DNA of 27,486 nucleotides, taken from the NCBI GenBank assembly GCA_051876105.1, contig JBJEHN010000076.1:1-27486 (forward strand), given 5' to 3'. Positions 6,647-13,627 of this stretch are shown piece by piece. The stretch comes from W2P13-069 sp051876105. GTDB lineage: Bacteria; Actinomycetota; Coriobacteriia; Coriobacteriales; QAMH01. The first letter of the stretch is position 1; each line of letters starts with the position of its first letter. The notes under the pieces were generated by a model, which saw only the letters and a list, made by a program, of their open reading frames with translations, ran no database searches and was not told the origin of the DNA. Position numbers and translations under genes: made by a program.

Positions 6647-7531
6647 ATGGACAGCAGCAACCTGAACAAGCGGGTCGAGGCCATCAAGGACGGCTACCGC
6701 TCAGAAGCCACCTTCTTCACCGAGTACAAGAAGCACTTCCCCAGCATGAGTGCCTGCGTGCAGCTGATCTACGACATCAGGATGCTGCTCTTCCCCGGCT
6801 ACTTCGACAAGGAGAGCCCCGCTGGCATGAGCTCGGATACCCTGATCGCCCAGCGCCTGCTGCACATCGAGAACGTCTTGAGCCATCAGGTGTTCAAGGC
6901 GCTGCTCTTCCAGGATGCCGACCAGTGCCCGCCGGTGGTCCACTCCAAGGCGGAGGAGATCACGTCGGCCTTCCTCGACGAGCTGCCCAAGGTCCAAGCC
7001 CTGCTGCTCAAGGACATCCACGCTGCCTTCGACGGCGACCCGGCGGCGCGCAGCCTGGAAGAGATCCTCGTCTGCTACCCGGGCTTCTTCGCCATCTTCA
7101 CGCACCGCATCGCCCATGAGCTCTTCCTGCTCGACGTACCCCTTATCCCGCGCCTGATGAGCGAGCACGCCCACGGCAAGACGGGCATCGACATCGGCCC
7201 CGGCGCGCAGATCGGGGAGTACTTCTTCATCGACCACGGCACCGGCGTCGTCATCGGTGAGACCACGGTCATCGGCAGCCACGCCAAGATCTACCAGGGT
7301 GTCACCCTGGGCGCCACTTCCACGCGCAAGGGCCAGCAGCTGGCTGGCGTCAAGCGCCATCCCACCCTGGGCGACTACGTCACGGTCTACTCCAATGCCA
7401 GCATCCTGGGCGGCGACACCTTCATCGGCGACGGCGCGGTCATCGGCGGCAGCGTCTTCGTCTGCGAGTCTGTGCCCGCCAACGCCCGGGTCGGCATGAA
7501 GGAGCAAGAGCTCAACATCACCGTGCGCTAA
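6647..7531 (+). CDS. cysE: Serine O-acetyltransferase (long N-terminal form)
   Basis: This 294-residue enzyme transfers acetyl from acetyl-CoA to serine, the first committed step of cysteine synthesis. The N-terminal ~170 residues form the alpha-helical SATase domain, and from about residue 178 a left-handed beta-helix of hexapeptide repeats begins (TGIDIGPGAQIGEYFFIDHG). The DHGTGVVIGE segment supplies the catalytic His197, with Asp182 as the likely dyad partner. The usual GIDIHPGA histidine is Gly184 here. The RHP motif (KRHPTLGDYVTVYSNASILGG) is present. The protein resembles the longer acetyltransferases of Bacteroidetes and Clostridia rather than the short EpsC type. ATG at 6647 follows AGAGAGG. 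No cysteine synthase is adjacent; a LysR regulator follows in the same direction and may control sulfur genes. Confidence 0.9.
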   Translation: MDSSNLNKRVEAIKDGYRSEATFFTEYKKHFPSMSACVQLIYDIRMLLFPGYFDKESPAGMSSDTLIAQRLLHIENVLSHQVFKALLFQDADQCPPVVHSKAEEITSAFLDELPKVQALLLKDIHAAFDGDPAARSLEEILVCYPGFFAIFTHRIAHELFLLDVPLIPRLMSEHAHGKTGIDIGPGAQIGEYFFIDHGTGVVIGETTVIGSHAKIYQGVTLGATSTRKGQQLAGVKRHPTLGDYVTVYSNASILGGDTFIGDGAVIGGSVFVCESVPANARVGMKEQELNITVR

Positions 7532-7598
7532 GGGTCGTTTCCAAGGCGCTCCCACGGCGTTCAGCAGGCAGTCGGGCACAGCGGAAAGGGGAGGGCTC

Positions 7599-8519
7599 GT
7601 GACGCTCCAGCAGATGAGGTACCTCATGGCAATCGCCGCATGCGGCTCTGTGAGCGCGGCGGCGCAGCAGCTGTTCGTCGCTCAGTCGAGCATCTCCGGT
7701 GCGCTCAAGGAGGTCGAGAAGGAGACGGGCATCACCGTCTTCAAGCGCAGCAAGAGCGGCATGGAGCCCACGCTCGAAGGGCTCGAGCTCATCGGCATGG
7801 TGAGCCAGGTGGTGCAGATGGACGACCTGATCGCGAGCCGCTACGGGATCGGCCGTGAGAAGGAAGAGGCCGAGCAGCTGGCCGTGAGCGGGCAGCGCTA
7901 CTCCTTCGTCACGGAGGCGCTGGCGGAGCTGATGGAGCAGCGCCGTGACGGGGCCTACTCGTTCGCGCTGCGCGAGACGGACACCCAGGAGGTCATCGCC
8001 GACGTCCGCGCGCTGCGCAGCGAGCTGGGTGTGCTCTGCCTCACCGCGCGCAACCGTAGCGTCCTCAAGCGCGAGATCGACCGTGCGGGGCTCACCTTCG
8101 AGCCGCTAGCCGTAGTGCCCCCGCGCCTGCTCGTCCGCGAACAGCACCCCCTCGCCAGCTGCGGCTGCGTCAGGCTCGAGCAGCTGGCCGCGTACCCGCG
8201 CGTGGTCTTCGAGCAGTCCGGCGGGGCATCCCCGTTCTACTCCGAGGAACCGCTGCCCGAGGCCCCCTTCCGCAACAGCGTGGCGGTGAGGGACCGCAGC
8301 ACGGTCATGGCCGTCCTCAACCTGACAGATGCCTACACCATTGCGACCGGGCTGAAGTCGAAGGGGATGGACCAGGGGATCGCGGCACTGCCCCTCGACA
8401 CAGACGAGGCGATGGAGATCGGCTGCCTCGTCAACCCCAGAGCCAGCCTGTCAGAGACAGCCGAGGCGTTCCTGGAGATTCTCAGGAAGACCGCCGAAGC
8501 CGCAGCGCACCCCGCGTAG
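7599..8519 (+). CDS. LysR-family transcriptional regulator
   Basis: This 306-residue protein has the N-terminal LysR winged helix-turn-helix (residues 1-60), with MRYLMAIAACGSVSAAAQQLFVAQSSISGALKEVEKETGITVFKRSKSG split across helix, turn and wing in the usual order. A type 2 periplasmic-binding-like effector domain follows to about residue 295. Length is typical of the family. The start is a GTG at 7599 preceded by GGAAAGGGGAGG. It lies 67 bases after cysE in the same direction and could regulate cysteine or sulfur metabolism by position, but the effector is unknown. Its last 38 bases overlap the convergent end of the AI-2E-family gene on the other strand. Confidence 0.9.
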   Translation: MTLQQMRYLMAIAACGSVSAAAQQLFVAQSSISGALKEVEKETGITVFKRSKSGMEPTLEGLELIGMVSQVVQMDDLIASRYGIGREKEEAEQLAVSGQRYSFVTEALAELMEQRRDGAYSFALRETDTQEVIADVRALRSELGVLCLTARNRSVLKREIDRAGLTFEPLAVVPPRLLVREQHPLASCGCVRLEQLAAYPRVVFEQSGGASPFYSEEPLPEAPFRNSVAVRDRSTVMAVLNLTDAYTIATGLKSKGMDQGIAALPLDTDEAMEIGCLVNPRASLSETAEAFLEILRKTAEAAAHPA

Positions 8520-9696
8520 AGGCGCTGCCCTCGTCTTCAGGCGGGGCGGGCTTGTCCGGTCGCCAGTCTGCGACGAGGCGGCGGATGGTGGCCACGGTGG
8601 GCACACCCAGCAGGATGCCTACGATGCCGAAGAGCGCGCCGCCCACAAAGATCGCGAAGAGCACCCAGATGCCCGGCACGCCCACGGACGAGCCCACGAC
8701 GAAGGGGTAGATGAGGTTGCCCTCGATCTGCTGCAGGATGAGCAGGAAGATCACGAACCACACAGCCTGCAGCGGGTCCACAGAGAAGATCATGAGTATG
8801 CCCACGGCGGCGCCGATCCAGGCACCCACCAGCGGGATGAGCGAGGTGAGGCCCACGCAGGCACCCACCGCCACCGCGTAGGGGATGCCCAGGATGGCCA
8901 TGCCTATGGCACAGAGCGTGCCCAAGATGACGCCCTCGATGCACTGGCCCATGATGAACTGAGAGAAGCACTCGTTGGCGACGGCGCCGGCGTGGTAGAC
9001 CCTCTCGGCCAGCTTCTCCGGGAAGACCCAGCGCACCAGGGTGCGCGCGCCAGAGAGAGCCTTCTCCTTGCCGGCCAGCAGGTAGAGGGCGAAGACGATG
9101 GCGACCACGGCGTTGACGGTGAAGCTGCCCACGCCCTTGCCGGCCACGAAGACGGTGGAGGCGATGCCGCCCATGCCGCCCAGCTTGCTGATCACAGTCT
9201 TGACCGTTTCCTGCCAGGAGCTGCCGCCCTCGGGCAGCTCGGCCACGACGCCCCAGTCGCTGAGCTCGGAGAGGATGCCGCTGGTGGAGACCCAGTTGCT
9301 GACGCTCTGAATCATCCGGGTGGCGCCGTCGAGGATGGCGGGCAGGGCCTGGGCCATCTGGTTGGCGATGATGCCCACCACGATGCCGAGGAAGCCCAGC
9401 AGCAGCACGAGCGCGAGCAGCATGCAGCAGGGCCGGCGCAGCTTGGCCACCGCCTTGGAGCTGCTCTTGGGGAAGAAATGGCGCTCGAGGCGGCTCATGA
9501 TGAGGTTGACGACGTAGGCGAGGATGGCGCCTGCCGCAAAGGGCGTCAGCACGCTGACGACGATGCCGAGCGCGGCGACGACGACGTCGAACTTGAGGAC
9601 GACGAGCACCGCCAGGGCGGCGATGCCGATGACGGCCGCTGCGTGCTTGATGCTGTGGCGGTCGAATGCGGGGGAGGAGGTGGGTTCTTCGTTCAT
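8482..9696 (-). CDS. AI-2E family transporter (UPF0118)
   Basis: This 404-residue membrane protein has the family arrangement: two N-terminal helices (about 20-62), a third helix near 90-113, a less hydrophobic segment (about 115-195), then a block of helices containing TSLIPLVGAWIGA and IEGNLIYPFVVG, both typical motifs. Members have been linked to export of the quorum signal AI-2 or to sodium/proton exchange; the function here is not settled. It ends in a basic cytoplasmic tail (TRGALRLRRSS). The ATG at 9694-9696 is preceded, reading on the minus strand, by AAGGAG with a 10-base gap. The gene is divergent from rpsA and convergent with the LysR gene, so it is probably a single-gene unit. I see no clear minus-strand promoter in 9697-9850. 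Confidence 0.88.
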   Translation of the reverse strand: MNEEPTSSPAFDRHSIKHAAAVIGIAALAVLVVLKFDVVVAALGIVVSVLTPFAAGAILAYVVNLIMSRLERHFFPKSSSKAVAKLRRPCCMLLALVLLLGFLGIVVGIIANQMAQALPAILDGATRMIQSVSNWVSTSGILSELSDWGVVAELPEGGSSWQETVKTVISKLGGMGGIASTVFVAGKGVGSFTVNAVVAIVFALYLLAGKEKALSGARTLVRWVFPEKLAERVYHAGAVANECFSQFIMGQCIEGVILGTLCAIGMAILGIPYAVAVGACVGLTSLIPLVGAWIGAAVGILMIFSVDPLQAVWFVIFLLILQQIEGNLIYPFVVGSSVGVPGIWVLFAIFVGGALFGIVGILLGVPTVATIRRLVADWRPDKPAPPEDEGSASTRGALRLRRSS

Positions 9697-9863
9697 GGGG
9701 TGGGTGCTCCTTCAGGCTTGAGTGAGACAAGGATACCCTCCTGCAAGCTGGGGATTCTCACATTACTGTTACGTTTGTGCGGAGTATGGGGCCCAACGGC
9801 GGGCGAGACGCGCATCTGCGGCGCGCGCGAGTGCAAAGACCGTTCAAAAAGACATCTGACGCG

Positions 9864-9892
9864 TTTACCGAGAGCTTGGAATCATGTATGAT
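9864..9892 (+). promoter_or_regulatory. Promoter of rpsA
   Basis: TTTACC (9864-9869) and TATGAT (9887-9892) are separated by 17 bases and fit a vegetative sigma factor promoter. A transcript would start near 9899 and carry a leader of about 98 bases before the chosen start at 9997. The -10 lies inside a 7+7 base palindrome, GAATCAT-GT-ATGATTC (9879-9894), which could be a repressor site. Confidence 0.65.
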
Positions 9893-9902
9893 TCTTCTTC
9901 GT

Positions 9903-9994
9903 GTGCGGAATAGGCCGCACCGTGATGAACTGTTGGCCCCCGAGTAGACGTACTTTAATGACTGTTAACTCGCGGGCCCCAATGAAAGGGGTCC
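9903..9994 (+). promoter_or_regulatory. rpsA leader with two hairpins, the second over the ribosome site
   Basis: GTGCGG (9903-9908) pairs with CCGCAC (9915-9920). GGGCCCC (9974-9980) pairs with GGGGTCC (9988-9994), using one G-U pair, with loop AATGAAA. The second hairpin covers the AAAGGGG ribosome site (9985-9991) of the TTG start. Ribosomal protein S1 represses its own translation through a leader in E. coli; a similar role here is inference. Confidence 0.5.
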
Positions 9995-9996
9995 TC

Positions 9997-11190
9997 TTGA
10001 GCGAGATCAAGAATCCTTCCGTTGTCATCTTCGACGAGATTTCCGACGAGGAGCTCTCTGCGATGATCGACAGCACCATCTCTCCCTTCGACGAGGGTGA
10101 CCTGGTCACCGGCACCATCGTCAAGATCGACCATGACGAGGTCCTGCTCGACATCGGCTTCAAGTCCGAGGGCGTCATCCCCGTCCGCGAGCTCTCCATC
10201 CGCAAGGACGTCGATCCCTCCGAGATCGTCGAGCTCAACGACCAGGTCGAGGCCCTGGTTCTCCAGAAGGAGGACAAGGACGGTCGCCTGATCCTCTCCA
10301 AGAAGCGCGCCGAGTACGAGCGCGCCTGGATCTCCGTCGAGGAGAAGTTCAACGCCGGCGAGAACGTCGAGGGCGAGGTCATCGAGGTCGTCAAGGGCGG
10401 CCTGATCCTGGACATCGGCCTGCGCGGCTTCCTGCCCGCCTCCCTGGTCGACCTCCGCAGGGTCAAGGACCTGGACGCCTACATGGGCACCATCGTCGAG
10501 GCCCGCGTCATCGAGATGGACCGCAACCGCAACAACGTCGTGCTGTCCCGCCGCGTCGTCCTCGAGGAGGGCCGCAAGGCAGAGCGCGCGGAGGTTCTGC
10601 AGAAGCTGGCCAAGGGCATGCGCCTGAAGGGCGTCGTCTCCAGCATCGTCGACTTCGGCGCATTCGTCGACCTCGGCGGCATCGACGGCCTGGTCCACAT
10701 CTCCGAGCTCTCCTGGAGCCATGTCAACCATCCCTCCGAGGTCGTCAAGGTCGGCCAGGAGGTCGAGGTTGAGGTTCTCGACGTCGACATGAACCGCGAG
10801 CGCATCTCCCTGGGCCTCAAGCAGACCACCGAGGATCCCTGGCGCACCCTGGTGAAGAACTACCCCGTCGGCGCCATCATCGAGGGCAAGGTCACCAAGC
10901 TGGTGCCCTTCGGCGCCTTCGTCGAGCTGGGCGACTCCATCGAGGGCCTGGTGCACATCTCCGAGATGGCATCCAAGCACGTCGAGGTCCCCTCTCAGGT
11001 CTGCTCCGTGGGTGACACCGTCCAGGTGAAGGTCATGGACGTCGACCTCGACCGTCGCCGCATCTCCCTGTCCATGAAGTCCGCTGCCGAGACTCTGGGC
11101 ATCGAGATCCCCGTGGCCGAGACCGAGACCAAGACCGAGGCCCCCGCAGAGGCCGAGGCTGAGGTCGAGGCTGAGGCTACCGAGGAGTAA
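9997..11190 (+). CDS. rpsA: 30S ribosomal protein S1
   Basis: This is a 397-residue four-domain S1, the usual actinobacterial form. After an acidic N-terminal segment (EISDEELSAMIDSTISPFDEGD) come four S1 RNA-binding repeats, recognisable as EGDLVTGTIVKI, AGENVEGEVIEV, KGMRLKGVVSSI and VGAIIEGKVTKL, followed by FGAFVDLG and FGAFVELG strands in the last two. The C-terminus is a Glu/Ala-rich tail of about 25 residues. S1 helps the 30S subunit bind and unwind mRNA. The start is a TTG at 9997 preceded by AAAGGGG at a 5-base spacing. The ATG at 9982 is in frame but has no ribosome site and sits in the hairpin loop. Codon use is strongly biased (GTC, GAG, AAG, CTG), as expected for a highly expressed gene. 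Confidence 0.93.
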   Translation: MSEIKNPSVVIFDEISDEELSAMIDSTISPFDEGDLVTGTIVKIDHDEVLLDIGFKSEGVIPVRELSIRKDVDPSEIVELNDQVEALVLQKEDKDGRLILSKKRAEYERAWISVEEKFNAGENVEGEVIEVVKGGLILDIGLRGFLPASLVDLRRVKDLDAYMGTIVEARVIEMDRNRNNVVLSRRVVLEEGRKAERAEVLQKLAKGMRLKGVVSSIVDFGAFVDLGGIDGLVHISELSWSHVNHPSEVVKVGQEVEVEVLDVDMNRERISLGLKQTTEDPWRTLVKNYPVGAIIEGKVTKLVPFGAFVELGDSIEGLVHISEMASKHVEVPSQVCSVGDTVQVKVMDVDLDRRRISLSMKSAAETLGIEIPVAETETKTEAPAEAEAEVEAEATEE

Positions 11191-11203
11191 TCGGGTCGCT
11201 CCT

Positions 11204-12253
11204 GTGGCTCGAGTCCTCATGGGAATGAGCGGAGGCGTCGACTCTGCAGTCGCCGCCTCCATCCTGAAGCGTGACGCCCACGAGGTTGTGGGCGTCACGT
11301 TCCTTTTTGATGACACGGAGGCCTCTCGTATCGGCGCCGAGAGCGCAGCCGGCATCTGCACCAAGCTGGGCATACCCCACCAGGTCGTCGACCTCGGCGA
11401 GCGCTACGAGGAGCTCGTCGCCCGCGCGGTCGTGCCGTGCCTGGAGCAGGGCCTGGAGCCCAGCGTTCCCAACCTGGTCACCAACAAGCTCCTGATGCCC
11501 GCCCTCTTCGAGCTGGCGCGCGAGCTCAAGCTGCGCTTTGTCGCCACGGGCCACTACGCCCGCGTGGCAAGCGAGGCCAGCACCACAGACGCCTACCCGC
11601 TGCGCCTCATGCGCGCGCACGACGGCTTCTTCGACCAGAGCTTCCTGCTGCACGAGCTTGCCCAAGACCAGCTCAACCGCCTGATGTTCCCGCTGGGGGA
11701 GCTGCACGAGATGGAGGTGCGCGTCGCCGCCATGCGCGAGGGGCTGATGATCCCCCAGGTCCCCACGGGCGACAACCCCTACCTCTTCGGCGGCGGGCTG
11801 GGGCTTGCGCAGTGGCTCGAGAAGCGCGGCTGCATCGCCCCTGCGGGCGACATCGTCGAGCTCTCCAGCGGCAAGGTGCTCGGGCAGCACCGCGGCCTGC
11901 ACATGCACCCGCTTGGCTCCAAGCTGCCTGCGGCTCCGGGGGGAGCCGCACGCTACGCCGTTGCCAAGGACGCCGCCAACGGCCGCCTCTATGTGGGCAG
12001 CGAGTCCCAGGCTGCCGGCGAGAGCTGCCAGGTGCGCGACCTGGTGTGGACGAGCATCCATCCCCTCAAGGAGAAGCGCAGCTGCCGCGTGCGCTTGGAG
12101 CGCGGGGCCAATCCCATGCCGGTGCAGCTGGTCCCGGGTGCAGACGGCCGCCTGACCATGAGCTTCACGCTGCCCGTCTTGGGCCTGGCAAGCGGCAAGA
12201 CTGTCGTCTTCTACTCGGACAACATGGTCCTGGGCGGGGGCGTGATCGCCTGA
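11204..12253 (+). CDS. MnmA-like PP-loop protein lacking both catalytic cysteines
   Basis: This 349-residue protein is clearly related to the tRNA 2-thiouridylase MnmA along its whole length. It has the PP-loop GMSGGVDSAVAAS (7-19), VATGHYARV (113-121), DQSFLLHELAQDQLNRLMFPLGELHEMEVR (144-173) and a C-terminal barrel ending in VFYSDNMVLGGGVI. Two essential parts are missing. The NPxxxCNxxIKF motif reads VPNLVTNKLLMPAL, so the first cysteine is Thr93 or close to it. The STGICFIG motif reads PTGDNPYLFG (187-196), with no cysteine. The GQRKGLG motif is also lost. ATP binding and tRNA binding may persist, but sulfur transfer as known for MnmA should not. The start is a GTG 13 bases after rpsA with no good ribosome site at normal distance, suggesting coupling to rpsA. 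A true MnmA should be encoded elsewhere. Confidence 0.8.
   Translation: MARVLMGMSGGVDSAVAASILKRDAHEVVGVTFLFDDTEASRIGAESAAGICTKLGIPHQVVDLGERYEELVARAVVPCLEQGLEPSVPNLVTNKLLMPALFELARELKLRFVATGHYARVASEASTTDAYPLRLMRAHDGFFDQSFLLHELAQDQLNRLMFPLGELHEMEVRVAAMREGLMIPQVPTGDNPYLFGGGLGLAQWLEKRGCIAPAGDIVELSSGKVLGQHRGLHMHPLGSKLPAAPGGAARYAVAKDAANGRLYVGSESQAAGESCQVRDLVWTSIHPLKEKRSCRVRLERGANPMPVQLVPGADGRLTMSFTLPVLGLASGKTVVFYSDNMVLGGGVIA
11231..11308 (+). terminator. Two tandem hairpins and a T-tract inside the MnmA-like gene
   Basis: GGAGGCGTCGACT (11231-11243) pairs with AGTCGCCGCCTCC (11248-11260), 12 pairs and one mismatch. CGTGACGCCCAC (11270-11281) pairs exactly with GTGGGCGTCACG (11288-11299), and TTCCTTTTT (11300-11308) follows. 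This has the form of an intrinsic terminator, yet it lies 27-105 bases inside the coding sequence. It may end most rpsA transcripts or act as an attenuator for the second gene. Confidence 0.5.
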
Positions 12254-12298
12254 GCCGCTCCATCCCGCGCACATCTTTCACAGTCTTTTCCCAGATTT

Positions 12299-12331
12299 GC
12301 TGTGCGGCCCCGATGCGGGGGGCCGCACAGC
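12299..12331 (+). other. 13-bp perfect hairpin after the MnmA-like gene
   Basis: GCTGTGCGGCCCC (12299-12311) and GGGGCCGCACAGC (12319-12331) are exact reverse complements with a 7-base loop. No T-run follows. It probably acts with the next hairpin as the end of the rpsA unit. Confidence 0.6.
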
Positions 12332-12344
12332 ACGAAAGCCACCT

Positions 12345-12392
12345 GAAAACGTCAAACCGGGCGCGTTTCGCCGCGCGCGGTTTGACGTTTTC
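12345..12392. terminator. Probable bidirectional intrinsic terminator
   Basis: GAAAACGTCAAACC (12345-12358) pairs exactly with GGTTTGACGTTTTC (12379-12392). The stem continues inward with one mismatch to a 6-base loop, about 20 pairs in total. The outer part is A-rich on the left and T-rich on the right, the usual shape of a terminator that works from both sides. It separates the rpsA unit from the phosphonate operon. Confidence 0.75.
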
Positions 12393-12455
12393 GCTTCTGG
12401 CGCCTGACAGCGCGCTTACAGCTCCTCTCTAGCATGGTCACTGTCGTTTTCTGGC

Positions 12456-12534
12456 GGGCAGGCGGCTGCATCCACGCAGCTCAGGGACCTGCCCCGCAAA
12501 CGCATGACAGGGAACCAGCCCCGGTCCCACCGGG
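12456..12534 (+). promoter_or_regulatory. Structured leader of the phosphonate operon
   Basis: GGGCAGG (12456-12462) pairs with CCTGCCC (12488-12494), and GCTGC (12465-12469) pairs with GCAGC (12476-12480) inside it. Further on, CCCGGT (12520-12525) pairs with ACCGGG (12529-12534). The structures lie 27 to 105 bases before the phnD start. They do not match a riboswitch class I recognise. A weak promoter-like CTGACA at 12404 with TCTAGC at 12428 lies upstream. Nothing else is visible in 12393-12560. Confidence 0.35.
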
Positions 12535-12560
12535 TGCGAAGCAAACGAAGGAGAGTAAGA

Positions 12561-13625
12561 ATGAGTCTCAGCACCATGAGTCGTCGCTGCTTCCTCAAGG
12601 GCACGGGCCTCGCCGCCTGTGCCGGCATGATGGCCATGCTCGCCGGCTGCTCCCAGCAGGGTTCGGGCAGCTCCAACCAGTCCGATGGCGGCAGCTCTTC
12701 CGAGCCCATCACCATGGTGTGGCTGCCGGACAACTCCTCTGCCGACCTCTCGGCCTCTCGCGAGGCGATCGGCGCCGCCATCACCGCAGCCTGCGGCCGT
12801 CCCGCAGAGCTGCTGACCACCACCGACTACAACGTCGCCATCGAGTCCATCGCAACGGGCAAGGCCCACATGGCCCTGCTGGGTGCAGAGGGCTACGTGC
12901 AGGCCAACAACAAGAACCCCCAAGTCCTGGCCGCCTTCACGAACTCTGACGAGAACGGCTCACTCGACGGCGCGTGCTACTACAGCCGCATCTGCGTGCG
13001 CACCGAGGACGCCGGCGCATACAAGAGCGGCAGCGGCTACTCCATCGACAAGATCAAGGGCAAGTCGTTCTCGTTCGTCTCCGCTACCTCCACCTCCGGC
13101 TTCAAGATGCCCTCCTCTAAGATCGTGAGCGAGTTTGAGCTGGAGAGCTCCGACGAGCTCCTCGAAGCGGGCGGCTTCTTCAGCGAGGTGCTCTTCGGCA
13201 ACTCCCACCAGGGCTCCGCGGTCAACCTGCTCTCCGGAGACGCGGAGGTCGCGGCCTTCGACGATGTTGACGTCGACATGTACCTCGAGCTGGTCTCTGG
13301 CGAGGCGAACACCCCTGGTGCCGTGTACGCGGTCAAGGCAGATGCCGAGGACCCCTTCCAGAAGGTGCGCGGCGAGCAGTTCACCATCATCGCCTCCATC
13401 CCCGTGCTGAACGCCCCCTTTGCCTTCAACCACGAGGTGATCGACGACGCGGAGGTCGACAAGATCGTGAGCTACTTCTGTTCCGACGCCGTGGCCAACG
13501 ACAGCAGCATCTTCGTCGACCCGGACGACGAGAACGCGGTCGGCATCTTCACCAAGGACTCCGATCTCACCTGCTTCGTCGAGGTCGACGACGCTTGGTA
13601 CGAGCCCATCAGGAAGCTCGGCTAG
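12561..13625 (+). CDS. phnD: Phosphonate ABC transporter substrate-binding lipoprotein
   Basis: This 354-residue protein binds phosphonate (or phosphite/phosphate ester) outside the cell and delivers it to the PhnE permeases. The N-terminus has a Tat-type twin-arginine motif, SRRCFLK (7-13), then a hydrophobic stretch and the lipobox LAGC with Cys30 as the lipid-modified residue. A Gly/Ser/Gln-rich linker leads into the type 2 binding-protein fold, which contains the family's GKAHMALLGAEGYV and SATSTSGFKMPS ligand-site segments. Length is normal. The frame is open back to 12504, but the ATG at 12561 follows AAGGAG at a proper spacing and starts the signal peptide. It opens the operon; phnC starts 2 bases after its stop. 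Confidence 0.93.
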   Translation: MSLSTMSRRCFLKGTGLAACAGMMAMLAGCSQQGSGSSNQSDGGSSSEPITMVWLPDNSSADLSASREAIGAAITAACGRPAELLTTTDYNVAIESIATGKAHMALLGAEGYVQANNKNPQVLAAFTNSDENGSLDGACYYSRICVRTEDAGAYKSGSGYSIDKIKGKSFSFVSATSTSGFKMPSSKIVSEFELESSDELLEAGGFFSEVLFGNSHQGSAVNLLSGDAEVAAFDDVDVDMYLELVSGEANTPGAVYAVKADAEDPFQKVRGEQFTIIASIPVLNAPFAFNHEVIDDAEVDKIVSYFCSDAVANDSSIFVDPDDENAVGIFTKDSDLTCFVEVDDAWYEPIRKLG

Positions 13626-13627
13626 CC

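Noticed and set aside
9982..9984. ATG as the rpsA start
   Set aside because: No ribosome site precedes it, whereas the in-frame TTG at 9997 has AAAGGGG at the right distance. The ATG remains possible and is noted in the gene entry.
11929..11950. 9-bp hairpin TGCGGCTCC/GGAGCCGCA within the MnmA-like gene
   Set aside because: It lacks a T-tract and lies in the middle of the coding sequence, where such GC-rich pairings are expected by chance.
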